The notes below the pieces were generated by a model. The model saw only the letters and a program-made list of their open reading frames with translations, did no database searches and was not told where the DNA came from. Both the position numbers and the translations under genes were made by a program. From assembly GCA_019096065.1 (NCBI GenBank), contig JAGUCH010000007.1, positions 2,812,501 to 2,876,500 on the forward strand: a stretch of DNA of 64,000 bases, given 5' to 3'. Position 1 is the first letter of the stretch. Every line of letters starts with the position of its first letter. Origin of the DNA: Paracyclopina nana. Its lineage: Eukaryota > Arthropoda > Copepoda > Cyclopoida > Cyclopettidae. This document shows positions 44,847 through 58,100 of this stretch, one piece after another.

Positions 44847-47800
44847 ATGCCCAAAGTAGTGGAATGCGTCCCGAATTTCTCCGAAGGCCTAGACCGCAAG
44901 GTAGTACATGACGATATATTCTAGATAGCAATTTTAGAATTCAATCTGCACATCAAAGAGCATACTTCAACCACCTTACGGCTACATTTTTACAGATGAA
45001 GGCTTAAATTAAATTTTGATACGATTGCTTTTTTCATGCAGGCGATCGAGGCCATAGCTGAAGCCATCAAGAGGACCCCAGGGGTCACCCTGTTGGATGT
45101 GGACCCCGGGGCCTCCACCAACCGGACAGTGTACACATTTGTGGGGAGCCCAGATGACGTCATTGAGGGAGCCCTAAATGCTGCCAAAGCTGCCTACCCA
45201 TTAATTGACATGACCAAGCACAAAGGAGAGCATCCAAGAATGGGTGCTTTGGATGTTTGCCCCTTCATTCCTATTCAAGATGTCTCAGTTGAGGAATGTG
45301 TGGAAGTGTCAAAAAAGTTTGGCAAGAGGCTGGCAGAGGAGTTGCAAGTGCCAGTTTTTCTCTATGGTTTTGCCTCCGACAGGGAATACAGGAAAACCAT
45401 GCCTCAGGTAGCCAATTCATTTACTGCAATCACTTTTGATAAATGCTGCATGGGAGTCGGGCTGGGCCACCTAGCCCAATTGTCTCTCAAGACCAAGAGC
45501 GCCCTCTACATTGCATTGGATTAGAGAGAAACTAGAAGAGCCATATTCCTACTAGCGGATTTTAGTCGAAGCCATGGTGGGCTGAGAACTGCCTTGTCTA
45601 GGTGGGCTCACAATCAAAATTGGCTGGTTCTCTGATTAGAGGTGCAATATCTTTTGGTTCTCCTTGGTTCTCTAAACTACTTTTAATTTAAAAGATATGC
45701 AATTCTACAGATACCTATTTTCAAAGCCCCAGATTCAAAGATATTACCAAGTTTTTGAGGAGTATTTCTAAAAATAAGGGACAGTTCACTACTTTTGGGC
45801 TGGCTTTTTCCAATTTTCTTAGCTTTTTCCATGCCAGTACAACAACTATAGCATGGCCATCATGATTACCAGAAAATACTTTTTCCTCAATTCATTGCAT
45901 GTAATGGCTAATTTGTTAAAAAACTGGCTATTTTTATTGAATCCACACTAGATGAACTTGATTGTTTTGAACTCACACAGAGTTGAGCTGCAAAAAGTAA
46001 GGCTATTTTGTCTTATTCGATCCATCATGCTCAGGTCTGGATATGATGTGACTCATGATCCAAAATTCCTTGACTTTCTTGAATCTTACTCAAAATGGTA
46101 CCATTCTGTTCCTTGAATCAATTGTACTGTTACAAGCTCAAAAAGAGAGCTCTCTTTGTCATTTCTTCCCTACAATTCTAGAAAACGTTTTGTTTACTTT
46201 TTGTTAGAAGCGCTATTTTTTCCGCAATTGCTACGTACGCTTACACGCACGCCAAAGATCCAAAAATTCAGCACCATCTATTGCATTTTGTCTGTCTTTT
46301 GCTCCCTATAATGGTCAATTTTAATTCTTGACCATAAGAGTATCTTTGATGGCCCAATTCGGCATGGAATGCGCGTTGCTTGTGAATAGTTGATAGCTCT
46401 GGTAAACGGAAATTAAGCATTCATGAAATGAGATCCTTCTTGGTAGTAATACAGCCATATGTATTCCATGCTAGCAAAAAGAGAGAGAGAGGGCATGCTT
46501 CAAATTCAGTTATGTCAGCTTTTTTGTTGCGTTTCTTCCCAGATTCGTAGTGGGGAGTATGAAGGCCTCGCCAAGAAACTGACAAAAGCAGAATGGCAGC
46601 CTGATTTCGGCGAGGCCAAATTCGTGCCTTCTTGGGGCGCCACCGTGACCGGCGTGCGCAAATTCTTGATTGCATACAACATCAATTTGGTGTCAACCAA
46701 GGAGCAGGCCCATAGAATAGCTCTCAATTTGAGGTCACAAGGCCGCAGCAAGGACGAGCCTGGAAGGCTCAAAGCTGTCCAAGGCATAGGCTGGTGGCTG
46801 GCGGAGAAAAATATTGCACAAATCTCTTTAAACCTCACTGACATGGACTTAACCCCCATGCACTTGGCCTTCGAGGAGGCCAAGAAAGATGCTCAGGAAT
46901 TGAGCATTCCTGTCACCGGATCTGAGGTGGTTGGTCTGGTGCCTTTGAAGGCTCTCTTGGGTGAGTGAGCGAGTGCTTTCTAAATATACTATTTATGCAT
47001 GTAATTACTGTGAAAAGCAAAGAGCTCGAGAAAATCTCCTCCCAGGCGTAATAAGACATTAACTTTGGTCGAATGCCATATAGTAATTTTGGCAGGGAAA
47101 TGTAATTCTAACTTCCATTTCCTAATCCCTGATTTAAATTTCCCTCATTTAAAGCCTAGGTTTCCCTCAAAGTTCCAAATACCATCCTTGCCAAAAAATG
47201 TGCCAAATAATTCCCTCGCTCTCATAAAAAGTGATGGATTGCCTCAAAGCTTTAATTTGCTAGCAAAAAAAAGTGTCTGAATTCCAGACTTGAAGAAAAT
47301 TGCGCGAACAATGTCTGCTACTTTCAAACACATACTACAGCAATGGACATACTTGTGTTGATAATTGCAGATGCTGCTGATTATTACATTGAGAAGGAGA
47401 AACTCTTCATTTTGCATGAAGACCAAAAGGTGCACTTGGCCATCAATAGGCTCGGATTAACCACTTTATCCCCCTTCAATCCAAGGTGAGTTGCCATTGG
47501 CATTTTCTAGCTCTGCCATTTCCAAAGCAATTTTCTACGCTAGGGAAAGGATAATTGAATATTGCTTACCTTGCGCTGATGGTCCTTTGGTGACATCATC
47601 AGTCAAAGACTTTGTCCTCAGTGTTGGTGCCAGAACTTCAGCACCTGGAGGTGGCTCAGTGTCGGCTCTGATTGCATCACTGGTATGTAGCATTCAATAA
47701 GGGGTCAACCTTCTAAGGAGATTTTTCATGATTAGGGAGCAGCTCTTGCTGCCATGGTGGGACAATTGACCTACGGTAAAAAGCAGTGGGAACACTTGGA

Positions 47801-48323
47801 CGCCCAGATGAGAAGGTTGATCCCAGCGTTTGATAGGGCAAGTCAAGAGATGATTGATTTCATCGATGCTGACACTGAGGCTTTCAATGACTATATGGCT
47901 GCCCTGAAGTTGCCTAAAGCTACCGAGGATGAGGCGTCAGCTCGTGACAAGGCGATGCAAGAAGGCCTCAAATCAGCAGTTCAAGTCCCACTTAACTTGG
48001 CATGCAAAGCTTATACCCTCTTTAATCCTCTTCTGGAGCTGTCTCAATTGGGCAACATCAACTGCAAGTCTGATTTGCAGGTAGCGCATTTTTTTATTGG
48101 AAAATAATTTTCTTTGTCTATCTAACTAGTGATTTTCTAGGTTGGAGCAAGATGCTTGGCGACTGGAGTTCATGGAGCTGTGCACAATGTCTTGATCAAC
48201 CTCGAGAGCATCACTGACGCCGAATATGTTTCTGAGTTGAGGATGAAGGCTGAAACTCTTGCTCAGGGTGCTGATGAGCACTGCCATAAAATACTCCTGT
48301 TGCTTGGTGAGAGAAGCTCTTAG
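44847..48323 (+). CDS. FTCD: Formimidoyltransferase-cyclodeaminase
   Basis: Bifunctional histidine-catabolism enzyme: it transfers the formimino group from formiminoglutamate to tetrahydrofolate and then releases ammonia to make methenyl-THF. Seven exons: 44847-44900, 45042-45407, 46543-46960, 47371-47485, 47544-47682, 47736-48080 and 48141-48323, 539 residues, matching the usual length of about 540. The transferase half has '[13 protein letters not shown]', '[18 protein letters not shown]' and '[18 protein letters not shown]'. The cyclodeaminase half has '[15 protein letters not shown]' and '[16 protein letters not shown]'. Both domains are complete. The stop TAG at 48321-48323 overlaps the stop of the gene on the other strand. 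Confidence 0.96.
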
Positions 48324-49238
48324 AAGGGCAAAGCAACTCCATCAACATCATAGAAATGTCCGGATTGCTTCACAGAGCTGCTGTCAATGATTTTCATTAG
48401 CATTTCTGCTGCCTTGTCAGCACTCAATAAATGATCTTTCGGCACTGATTTATGGTACGGTCTGCTTAGCTCCGTTTCAACCACTCCTGGATTCAGAATC
48501 AGACACGTCACCTTATTTTTCCCTCGACCCAACTCTACGCTGAGAGACCTAAAATCAGCTTGTCGAGGTGAATTCGCGGAGCCAATAACTTGCTAATCTT
48601 ACTTGTTTGCCATGTTGAGTGCACATTTCGCCATTCGGTATCCATACCATCCGCCTAGCTTGTTATCTTCAATGGATCCAGCTCTGGCGGTGATATTCAC
48701 CAACATTGATTTGTGACCTCCATTTGGAGCTCCTATGGTGCTGCAAATAATTGATGATTGAAAAAAAAATGCAATTCTTCATTTGGTGCATACCCAGAGC
48801 CTTTGACCATGAGTGGAGCAAAATGCTTGGCCATCATGAGAGGTCCGGAGGCATTCACATGATAGAGCTCGTGCAAGTCCTGGAAAGTGACATCTGACAG
48901 CCTAGTCTCTCCTTTCCCACTGGGATGCAACAACCCCGCATTGTTGATAAGCAATTCCAATTTGCCATAGTTTTGCTCCACATGACGAACTGCATGCTTG
49001 ATGTGGTCTTCATTCTTGACATCGACCTACATAAAAAGTTTGTTGACGATGATGACAGCCTGAAAAGTATTCATGTTGGTACCTGAAGAAGGTCGACATT
49101 GGGAATAGCAGCCAGCTCCTCCGCGAGCTCCGGCCTCCGGCAAGTGGCAATCACTTTGATGGACCTACTTGCCAAAATTCGAACAAAAGCAAGGCCAAGA
49201 CCTCTGTTGGCACCTTGAACCAAAGCCACACTTGTCAT
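48320..49238 (-). CDS. Short-chain dehydrogenase/reductase, C-factor-like
   Basis: NAD(P)-dependent oxidoreductase of unknown substrate. Four exons: 49238-49083, 49026-48794, 48740-48603 and 48548-48320, 251 residues. The Rossmann motif reads 'VQGANRGLGLAFVRIL' (GxxxGxG), the NNAG motif is 'LLINNAG', and the catalytic YxxxK is in 'WYGYRMAKCALNMANK'. The active-site serine region reads 'NITARAGSIEDN'; related bacterial and plant proteins, as I recall them, have Ser-Ala-Arg here, so Thr replaces the usual Ser. C-terminal 'LNPGVVETELSRPY' is typical. The ATG at 49238 was preferred to upstream near-cognate starts because it sits directly before the Rossmann strand. Confidence 0.92.
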
Positions 49239-49551
49239 CGTTCTGAAAGAAGCAAAGATTGAGCTCGCACTTGGTTTTTTGAGGGCTCCTGGATAAAAAC
49301 AGGATAGCTTTATTCTTAGGATAGTATATAAGATACATATCAAAAGCATGAAAGAAATTTGCCTCCCGAACGAGTTGATTATTAGCCTTGGGGCTACTCC
49401 AGTAGCATCTTAGTGGCTATGCTCAGCTTCTTCTTCTTGTTCATCATAGGTATATATGAGATCCAGACAAGGTAAATTGGACCAGATTTTTTTTCTCGAT
49501 ATTCACAAAAAACACAAAGGCTGTTCGAACTGATTGAATGTGCATGTCATT

Positions 49552-50454
49552 TTACGTCGGCACAGTGATGTACACAGTGTTGGTGTCCGAGTGCTCGCAG
49601 TAGTAAATTCGATTGCGGGCAAATGAGGACAGTGAGGTTGGTTTCGGTCGGTTATAGTTACGTGCCATGCGACGAAATATCTGCGACTCAGCCCCGACTT
49701 CCAGCTTCCAGTAGGCCCCGCGGCCTTCAGTCGCCGGCCTCGGCACCTTTATAAAGGCCTTGTTGAGTGTGAGGTTGTGCCTAAATGAGGAGAGTAGGAT
49801 CATGCGCTAAAATGAGGGCAAATGGAGGTACCTGATGGCATTTTGCCAATTTCTTCCAGTGGCTGCATCAAGGCTGTAATACGGATGTTGCTTGTTGATG
49901 GCAATGTAGATCTCGTTCAACGTCAGCATTCTGTCCTGGCCGGTGAGCAGAGCCTCGGCGATCAGTTGGGCGTATGACATCTTGGGCTTGGCATAGCTGT
50001 TATGATGGGTCTCGTCTCCGGAGGACGACTTGGCCTCGAGGTCGTCGTTGAAGCACTCGGCAGTCTTGCCGTCTTCTGTCACAAAAACGTACTGCCTGGC
50101 GGCTCCCTTGCCCACCTTGATCCGGTTGAGCTTGTCAAAGTCCACCTTGACGGACAGGCTGCTGTCGTCATTGTCATCCGAGTCGGAGTCTTCCTTGAAG
50201 ACCAGCTGGCGATCCTTGACGATCACCGGGTCGTCGTCCGTCACGTTGATGAGTTCGTCGTGGAATCCTCCGTCGTCGGAGGACGAGGTGGCGCCCCCTT
50301 CGATGTCCTCGAAAATGACCTCTTCGTTGACAAAGTGGGAGATGTCGGGCACTGGGCTGATGTCGTCCATGAAGGTGGACGGGCTGGAGTCACCGCCCAC
50401 GATGATGTCCTGCGAAGGATAGCCGCAGTGCATGGTCAACGTGAAGTCCTCCAT
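49552..50454 (-). CDS. Forkhead-domain transcription factor, divergent
   Basis: Nuclear DNA-binding protein. Two exons: 50454-49832 and 49780-49552, 283 residues. About 165 acidic N-terminal residues ('EDSDSDDNDDSS') precede the winged helix starting 'KPKMSYAQLIAEALL', then 'LTLNEIYIAINKQHPYY', 'NWQNAIRHNLTLNKAFIKV' and 'EGRGAYWKLE'. The intron cuts the recognition helix at the Arg codon of IRHN. After the domain there are only about 45 residues, with a basic patch ('RRMARNYNRPKPTS'). The start Lys-Pro-Lys-Met departs from the common Lys-Pro-Pro-Tyr, and I cannot place it in a named Fox class. Confidence 0.9.
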
Positions 50455-51837
50455 TGTTATGCAGCTGCCTCAGCCCGGCCGGCGGTTTCGCACAAAGATC
50501 TTCCCTTTTCACCACTTTGGAGCCCTCATCGAAGCTTCGCACCACTGACAGGCCTCGACAATGCTTCCACGGCGATGAGGAAGCAGAAAAAGTCGCCTGT
50601 CGACGCCAACTTTACGGATTATTCGCGTTTCGGCCAGTAGTTGCACCATGTGCTCGTTCCAAGCCGTGCGCCATTAAAGTATGCACGTGTTCCAAGATTA
50701 CCCGCTGTTTGTGCACATTTTCACGCCGAATCCTTCCATTTTCCGCCAAATCACCCGGCGTCAAAATGCGTGGGTTTCATGCAAAAATCCGACTTTTTCG
50801 AGTTTGCATAGCTATAATTACATCAGCATTACGTGAGTTTTTCATTGATCCTTGTTGAAAGACATTCTTTCCGCATGAAAACGATTCTTTATAGCATTTT
50901 CGTCAGCAACTCTGATCTGGAAACACTTACTAATCAGCTGCTGTGCTACTATTGCATAAAATTAAAAGACGCGTCTTCTGCTATAACATTTTCAGCATTT
51001 ATGCATTGCTTCATGATTAATTCAACAATGTTAGCCATTAACCGCGTATTATTAAAATTACTTTACTCTTTACATGGAAAAAATGTTGTCTAAAAAGTTG
51101 TCTAATATTTGCAATTACGTAACCGTCTTTTTTAGCTTTCTAGCCGGGAGATCATTTAAAATAATGAGAAAGTGCACCCCGATTGCGAAAAAACCAAGTT
51201 TTATTGTTATCATCATTTCGTTCACAACATTAGCATAATGTTTTCTTTCAAAGATGCACATTTGTTGCTCTGCGCCAAATGAACAGTTCATCATTTATTT
51301 TGAACAGTAGTAGTAGTATTTTTTGGTTCTCAGGAAGCACAATGGTGTACAATAATAATAATCATAGTGATGGTGGTAGCAGTGAATAATAGAATTAAGT
51401 CCGCCAATTAAGAGTTCAACATTTCTTCTTCACTTCCTGCATGCGCTCTCAGTACAGTTATAGTATGTAACAAATATGATTGCTAATTACATTTAGGTTT
51501 TATCATTGTAAAATGAAATGCCACAACAAAATGAGGATTCAATATCATATCCAGCTATCTATGTTTGCTTTTGCGGAAAACCATAATCGTTTAGTAGGGA
51601 TTGAAACAACAGCAGTCACGTTGTAATTATGCTACATTAACACTTAGATGGATTAGTAATGATGCCTACATGTAGTATTTTTAATTAAGGGCTATTAGTA
51701 AGATATTTTTGGGTGAGTAGTAATAGTACACATGCTTACGTTCGTTTTCCTCTGGCTAAGTATGCTCTTTTTATACTGTATTTTACATATCATGAGTGGC
51801 TGAAAACCACCCCTTTAATAAGCCTAGTTCTCTTGTG
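50455..51837. other. Intergenic region: forkhead promoter and CAMTA downstream sequence
   Basis: Just above 50454 lies presumed forkhead 5' UTR or promoter. 51180-51830 is AT-rich and could include longer CAMTA 3' UTR forms. No gene is seen. Confidence 0.45.
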
Positions 51838-52158
51838 TCATTTATTGGCCACAGAGGCCAGGCTCTGCATTGGGATGTGAGGCCCTTGAGATGATGGAGG
51901 CTGCTGGCCGTGGAGGTTCCAGCCTCCGTAAAAGTTGGCGCCAGCATTGGCATAGCCATTGTTGGAGAAGGCTCCGACATGTGGAAGAGCTGACTGATGT
52001 TGGTGGTGGTGATGTTGTTGCATGCTGCTCAAGTGTTGGTGAGCGTGGCCTCCATTTTGGAATTGGGGCAATTTTGCTGCTGGAACTCCGGCTGAGGTCG
52101 AATCGGGCCCGGCCTCGCGTTTTCGGCAACCAAAACACCCTCCCGCTCGGTCTGGAGC
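51838..52158 (-). CDS. CAMTA: Alternative reading frame in the last CAMTA exon
   Basis: In the terminal exon a second frame is open from the splice acceptor at 52158 to a stop at 51838-51840, about 106 codons. It is rich in His, Gln and Gly ('HLSSMQQHHHHQHQS', 'NFYGGWNLHGQQPPSSQG'). The main frame stops at 52029. Reaching this frame would need a differently phased upstream exon, not seen. AATAAA (51841-51846) overlaps its last codons. Confidence 0.3.
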   Translation of the reverse strand, partial: APDRAGGCFGCRKREAGPDSTSAGVPAAKLPQFQNGGHAHQHLSSMQQHHHHQHQSALPHVGAFSNNGYANAGANFYGGWNLHGQQPPSSQGPHIPMQSLASVANK

Positions 52159-55100
52159 CTAAAAACACCAAAAGAGGGCTGAATTAGCCTGCTGACAATC
52201 AAGGCTGGATATTTGGCAAGAAGCATGGCCATATATCCAGCCAGTGAGCTCTGCTCATGACCACCAACTAATATTGAATGGAATTTGCTATAAAAGTGAT
52301 TTGTTTTTTTGTGGTCAGCATAAATAGCATATCTAATTTCTAAGCATGTGAGTTATGTAATTTTATGATGTTGGGGACACGGATAGTATATAATGTTAAC
52401 ACACACATAACAGACCTAATTAATAATTTTTAACATTTAAAAACATCAATGGAACACTTGGAAATGCGATTATGAATCTAAAGTGTTGTTCATTTTAGGA
52501 CGAGTAGATGAACCCCACATAATTACGAGAGACAAAATAGAAGAAAAGCACAGATAGAGAAAGCAGTTTAACGTCACAGGCATTATTCGCATGCACACTA
52601 AACGATATAGTTATGGCGAAATACTCGAACAGCAATGTACAATTTTAAAACGTGCATAGTTTTTGGAAAAAGGTGAAGTTTCTCTGTAAGAAAAAGTCAT
52701 GTTGAGATATTTTTTGGAGACTGGCAACAACAGTCAGAAGGTGGTGGTAGTGTTATTTGGGCCTGGAAAATGTAGGTTAAGATCACATGTTAAAACGGTA
52801 TTTTAAGTTGTCTGTCAAGTAGTATATGATGATGATGAAACACACAGCAATGATCAAAATGCAGTAGTAATCTGCTACCATTTACCGCCAGAATGTTTGC
52901 ATTCAAAGATTGTGTTTTTCCAATATTCTGTGTTTAGCTATAGAAGCTGGATATTTCACGAGTAAAAGGGAGACATCCAGCCCGGCATAAGAGACACATC
53001 AAAAGTACACAAAAAGTACAAACATCAACAAGAGCTAGTTAAGATTTTCAGAGTGATTGCTCCTAAGACAACTATGAGTGCAAAATTGATATTTAATCAC
53101 ATCAATACAATAATAATATATGACGGCCTAAAAATGTGACACACAGCTAGCATTGTTATTTAGAATGGATGCCTCCTACAGAAGACTTACACAGCTAGAA
53201 AACGACATTTATGTGTGGTAATTTATGAGAAGACAACATCTAGTATGGAAGTTTATATGAGATTTTGATGTAATGCTACTGTAATTTAATTGGCTCAAAA
53301 ATATGGAGGCCAACAAATTCTAAAGCATCTTTTTTTGCTTTCTTGTTTCAAACATGATAGTACGTAACGTTTCACACAAAGTTGCTCCTCGCCTCTAAAC
53401 TTACCCCCCTCCAAGTAACAACAATTTCTTTTATGGGTCTGTTGTTAGCAGCACAAAAATACAATAGAAAATGTTAGTAGTGTCCTCAAATAAAAAAGAG
53501 ACTCAGAAGTGGCAAAGCTTTGGTCAAATCGCAAGTTGGACGAACTCACCTAAGATGTGTTTTTCGCATGAATTGTTGAATTTTCTTGGCAGCCTGATTC
53601 TGCCTCCTTTGAGAATAGGTTCTCCTAAAATAGCTTAGCGTAATGAGCAACTCAAAAAACATTGCATTAGAGCTTACTTTAGTCCTCCCGAAGATGGCGT
53701 CGACTCTCTCGACCTAGATGGCGTTGTTGCCGTGGTCTGGTTTTCTCTGTAAGTTCTGTAGTAGTTTTGTATGCATGTGGCGGCCTCCTGGGACTTTTTG
53801 AACCTCTTGTGCTCGCAGTATCTTCGATACTTATTCTGAATAAGTGTGGCAGCTTTGCACATTTGCTTCCAATACAAATACTGCTTATATCTCCGGTAGT
53901 AATTCTGAATCAAAACGGCAGCCTTGGCCTCGCGATCCAGGCCTTCGCCGGAGGCCGCCACCTTTTTGCGGCCTTTGTACGATCTGTAGGCCTTCTGGAT
54001 GATCTGAGCAGCCTCGTACAGCTCACGCTGCTCCTGATCCGACAAGGTCAAATTGCTCATGTCTCGTTCGCACTTGATGGAGGCCAGCAGAAATTCCTGG
54101 AGGTCAGCCGTGGTGCAGGGCGGGGAATTTTGGAGGCCAGAGGCCTCTGAGTATGGCCTCGGTGAGGGTGAGGTCATGGACCTGGGCGAGTGGAGGCAAG
54201 AGGACACGGGACTCAAACTGGAGGCTGGCGTGTAAGCATCCCTGTAGGCCTCGAGGTCGAGGTCATCTCCCATGGACTCGATGCCCAGGTCGTCTGATTG
54301 CGAGGCATCGCAGGAGCATTCTTCCCATTGCATCCCCATGTCCTCCACATGCTTGATCCTCTCTGGCATGGCTGCCAGAAACTGCTCTGCCAGGGTGAGC
54401 ACCTTTTGGTCTTCCACCTGATCGTCGAGCATTTTCGAGGCCGCCCCTCTTTCATCCTCGTCAGAGAGGGCTTCCACGTCAATGAAGGGTGATCCTGGAT
54501 TACGATCAATGATGTCGTCCTTGGATGCACTTCTTAAAGGCTTCTCCTTCATCCTGAGCAGAAATGTGTGTGTTTGCTCTAATCAATATGCGCACAGTTT
54601 GCATTCAGTCTATACCATACCTCGCACTTTTGAAGTCTTTGTTTTTGGAGAGGCTTAAATCGAAGGAGGCTCTCTTGAAAAGTTGCTTTCTAGTCATCAG
54701 GAAAGGCTGTTGCTGCTTGTTCTCAATGCTGATTGTGAGAGGCTGCTGCTGTAGAGGAGATGAGGCCCCAGGAGAGGACGAGCAGAAGGGTGAGGTCGAC
54801 CTCAGCTTCATCCTACAGCGGTTAGACGGAGACTGCCTGTGCTCATCTAAGCTTTTGGTCCTCGATTTTTTGCAACTGAAAGCACAATTTGAGGCTCTTC
54901 ACATAATTCTTTGCGACATAAACTCACCAGGAGATGTCAAAGGGCCTCGCAAATTCAGGCTGCTCCTGGTCTCCTTTGCTGGGAGTGATGGTCAAAAAGG
55001 TGTTGATCTTCGACTCGAGGCAGTCGAAAACGGTGACGATTTCATGATGGCCACCAGCTTTGGCAATATCGAGGCAAGACTCGTTTTTGAGGTTCCTCTT

Positions 55101-58100
55101 CTTCATCACAGTCGGGTCCCTGTTGTACAGCTTGAGCGCCAGGTCGCGATTGCCATTGGCACACGCTCTCATCTAGAATAATTAACAGTGAAATTGCAAG
55201 CATTTAAACAAGTAAAAAGGACGATTACCAGAGGAGTATAACCGGAGGGATCTTGAGCTGAGCAGTCCACTTCTTTGGTGAGCTCGGGGTGGGGATTGGC
55301 ATCTGCCCACTGGAAGAGCAAATTGGCGAAGCCATTCAATCCTAGGGCTGAGGCCAAGTAGAGCAAATTTGGGCAAGAGTCTTGGCCAGGATTGCTCGGA
55401 GCACCGTCGTTCATTTTCCATTTCTTTTGTGACAAGTATTTCACCAGGGTGATGAGGTAGTCCTCGAAAACTGACGACGACCGCAGGATGGTCAGGGCTG
55501 ACCTCTTGGCCTCGAGGCAGGCCTCCTCAACGAAGGCCATGAGGTCATCCAGTTTCTGCAGAATGATGGTCCTTAGAATTCTTTGGCAACTGTGGTCATT
55601 GCACAAGTATAGGCTATGCGTGTTATTGTTCCTCAATAAATCCTCTTCTTCGACGACGTTCAACAAATCAGGTAATTCTTCTTCTTCATTGGTGTTTTCC
55701 AAAGCGTCTTTAAGTCTGTATTCGAATATCACAGCGTTGCTTATCACATTTCCATTCAAAGCCACTTGCAGCTTGACCATACCAGCTGAGTGGGCTGCAA
55801 TGTAGCAATGCACATTACTGAATCATTGCTCAAAATCAGGAAATACCTGGACAATGGGTGGCGAGCACTCCCTGCTGAACCAGGTTGGCACCGACTGGTT
55901 CGCCATCGAACAGAACATGGTACTCGTCCCCTGGACAATGAGTGTAGCTCCAAGGCCCAATGACAAGAACTTTGGAGCCACCCTACAAATAGATTTGAAA
56001 AGCTACTAATGGGATTAGAGCATGTTAGGGGGATTTGTTAGTAGTTTCTTGATCCTCCTTTGTGCGTGATTCGGCCAATGTTGCTCCACTTTTTCTCCAC
56101 TGTTTTTAAAGGGCAAGAACTTGGGTCTGTGACTGCAGATTTGTGTGTGTCTCTGCTTCGAAATCTGGTCACCCAATCCCCCCTTTTTTAAAGCTTTTCT
56201 TTCAGAAAATGATGATAAAAATGAAAAGCAGAATAGTAGCAGTAGTAGTAGTAGCAGCAGTAGCAGGCGAAAAGCAAAAATCTGTCTCGGCAGAATTGAT
56301 GAGGAAAAACTATACAAAGTGATATGATAATCATATAGTATATGTAGAAAGTAAAAGTGATGCAGCTGAAAGCAACTGGTTAGATAATTGTTGTCCTTGA
56401 TATCATGGGATAGATAGATGAACCTTTTTCAACTGAGGCTTGCCAACACTCTTATGTTTTTAAAGTTTTAATCTTAATAAAAATTATAACCTCACTGTTA
56501 TTACCTGTTGAGAAACGTTTCAGAGCTAACCGCGCATACTTGTGCTACTTACATCGGGCCACGCCCACTCTGGGCTGTAATCCGTAATGTGATGCCTCGG
56601 GTTCTTTGGAGGCGTGGCCGAGTTCATGGTTGAGCTCAACAGAGGCCCCGCCGCCCCATGATGAATCATGCCAGCAGCTGTGGTGGAGTTGGAGGCCGCA
56701 GAGGCCACAGCCGCATTGTAATGGTCCAAGTCTGGGAACTCGCTCAACATGTCAAACTTGTCAAAGTCCAACTCGAAGGGGTTGTGATGCCCATTGGCAG
56801 CTGGGTTTCCGTTTCCGCCATTGTGCGCGTTGTGCTCGATGAATTCCATGGGGTTGAGATCGACTGCGTGGGCGGGGCCGCCGCTAGCGTGGTGGCCACT
56901 CCCACTGCGGGACTGCTGGAGCGTGCGATGGATCTCATCGTGGCTCAGGTCGAGCGAGTCTTGCAAAAAGCTATAACCGAAAGAAAAAGAATCAACTTCA
57001 AATTCACGATGTCAAATGCGAGGCATTTTTGATTTCCACTCTTGCATTGGAAAGTTTGCATGGGAATTTGACAACTACTGTAGCACTGAAACTTTCCAAT
57101 TTTGCAAGCAAGAGTCGAGGAGAGAGAGCTGTGCGCTAATAAAGCGGTGGATATAGATAGTATATTATGGTGGCTGCTGCTGCAAAAAGATTATGGCCCC
57201 CCAATTAGCCAATATTATGACCTACCTCAGGTCGCTGGGCTTGCTGTCAAGGTCACTGAATGCGGATTTGAAGTCGAGCAGGGGACCTCCCGAGGTCGGA
57301 GGCCGATGGTCTTGCTGCTGGGCGACCTCCGCTTTGGGATCCTTGGCAGCCTCGGCAGACAGCAGGGAGTCTGTGATGCCGCCATAGTTATCGTAATTGC
57401 CGTTGCTCACGTCGAGGCTGAAGTCGGAGAGGTTGGCGAGCGACCTCACCGCCGAGGACACGGGGCTGGCCACGAGGCCGGTGGAGTCCAAGGGCGAGTT
57501 GGAGGACGTGTCCGACCTGGCTGAGCTCGACGAGTGCAGGAGATGGCCGTTCACGTCATTCGGGGTGGAGCCTGGGGGCATTGACGCGAGCCCGCCATTC
57601 ATTTGGTGGTGATCGTTGCCGTGAGGGTTGACAATGAGCAGCCCTCCGCCGGACTGGATTTGCGAGAGTGACAGCACCAGAGGCGCGTGATGATGGTTGC
57701 CAATCTACAACGAAAGTTAGATAGAAATATCCACTTTCATATCCATTTGAATTCTCGAAATGCGATCGTCCCAGGACGATGATATTCGAGTATCATCACA
57801 TCGCAGAAATATGTATATTGGGAGTGAAACGTTAAATGCAGTTCGTACTTGGCCCTGGTGGTGCCTGGCGTGATCCATGAGCCGATGCTGCTGTTGAGGA
57901 TGGAGGTGATGATCGCCAGTGGTGGAGGTCACCTGCTGCGACGAGGAGGAGCAATACGATCCCTGGGGATTGTAGCGCTCGTTCGCCTTGTAGAACTGGT
58001 TATTGTTGTCATGCCCTCTGTGCTGTTGCTGCTGCTGCTGCTGTTGGTGGTGCTGCTGCTGCTGTTGCAGCATTCTCTTGTGCGATCTGGCGTTATTGGC

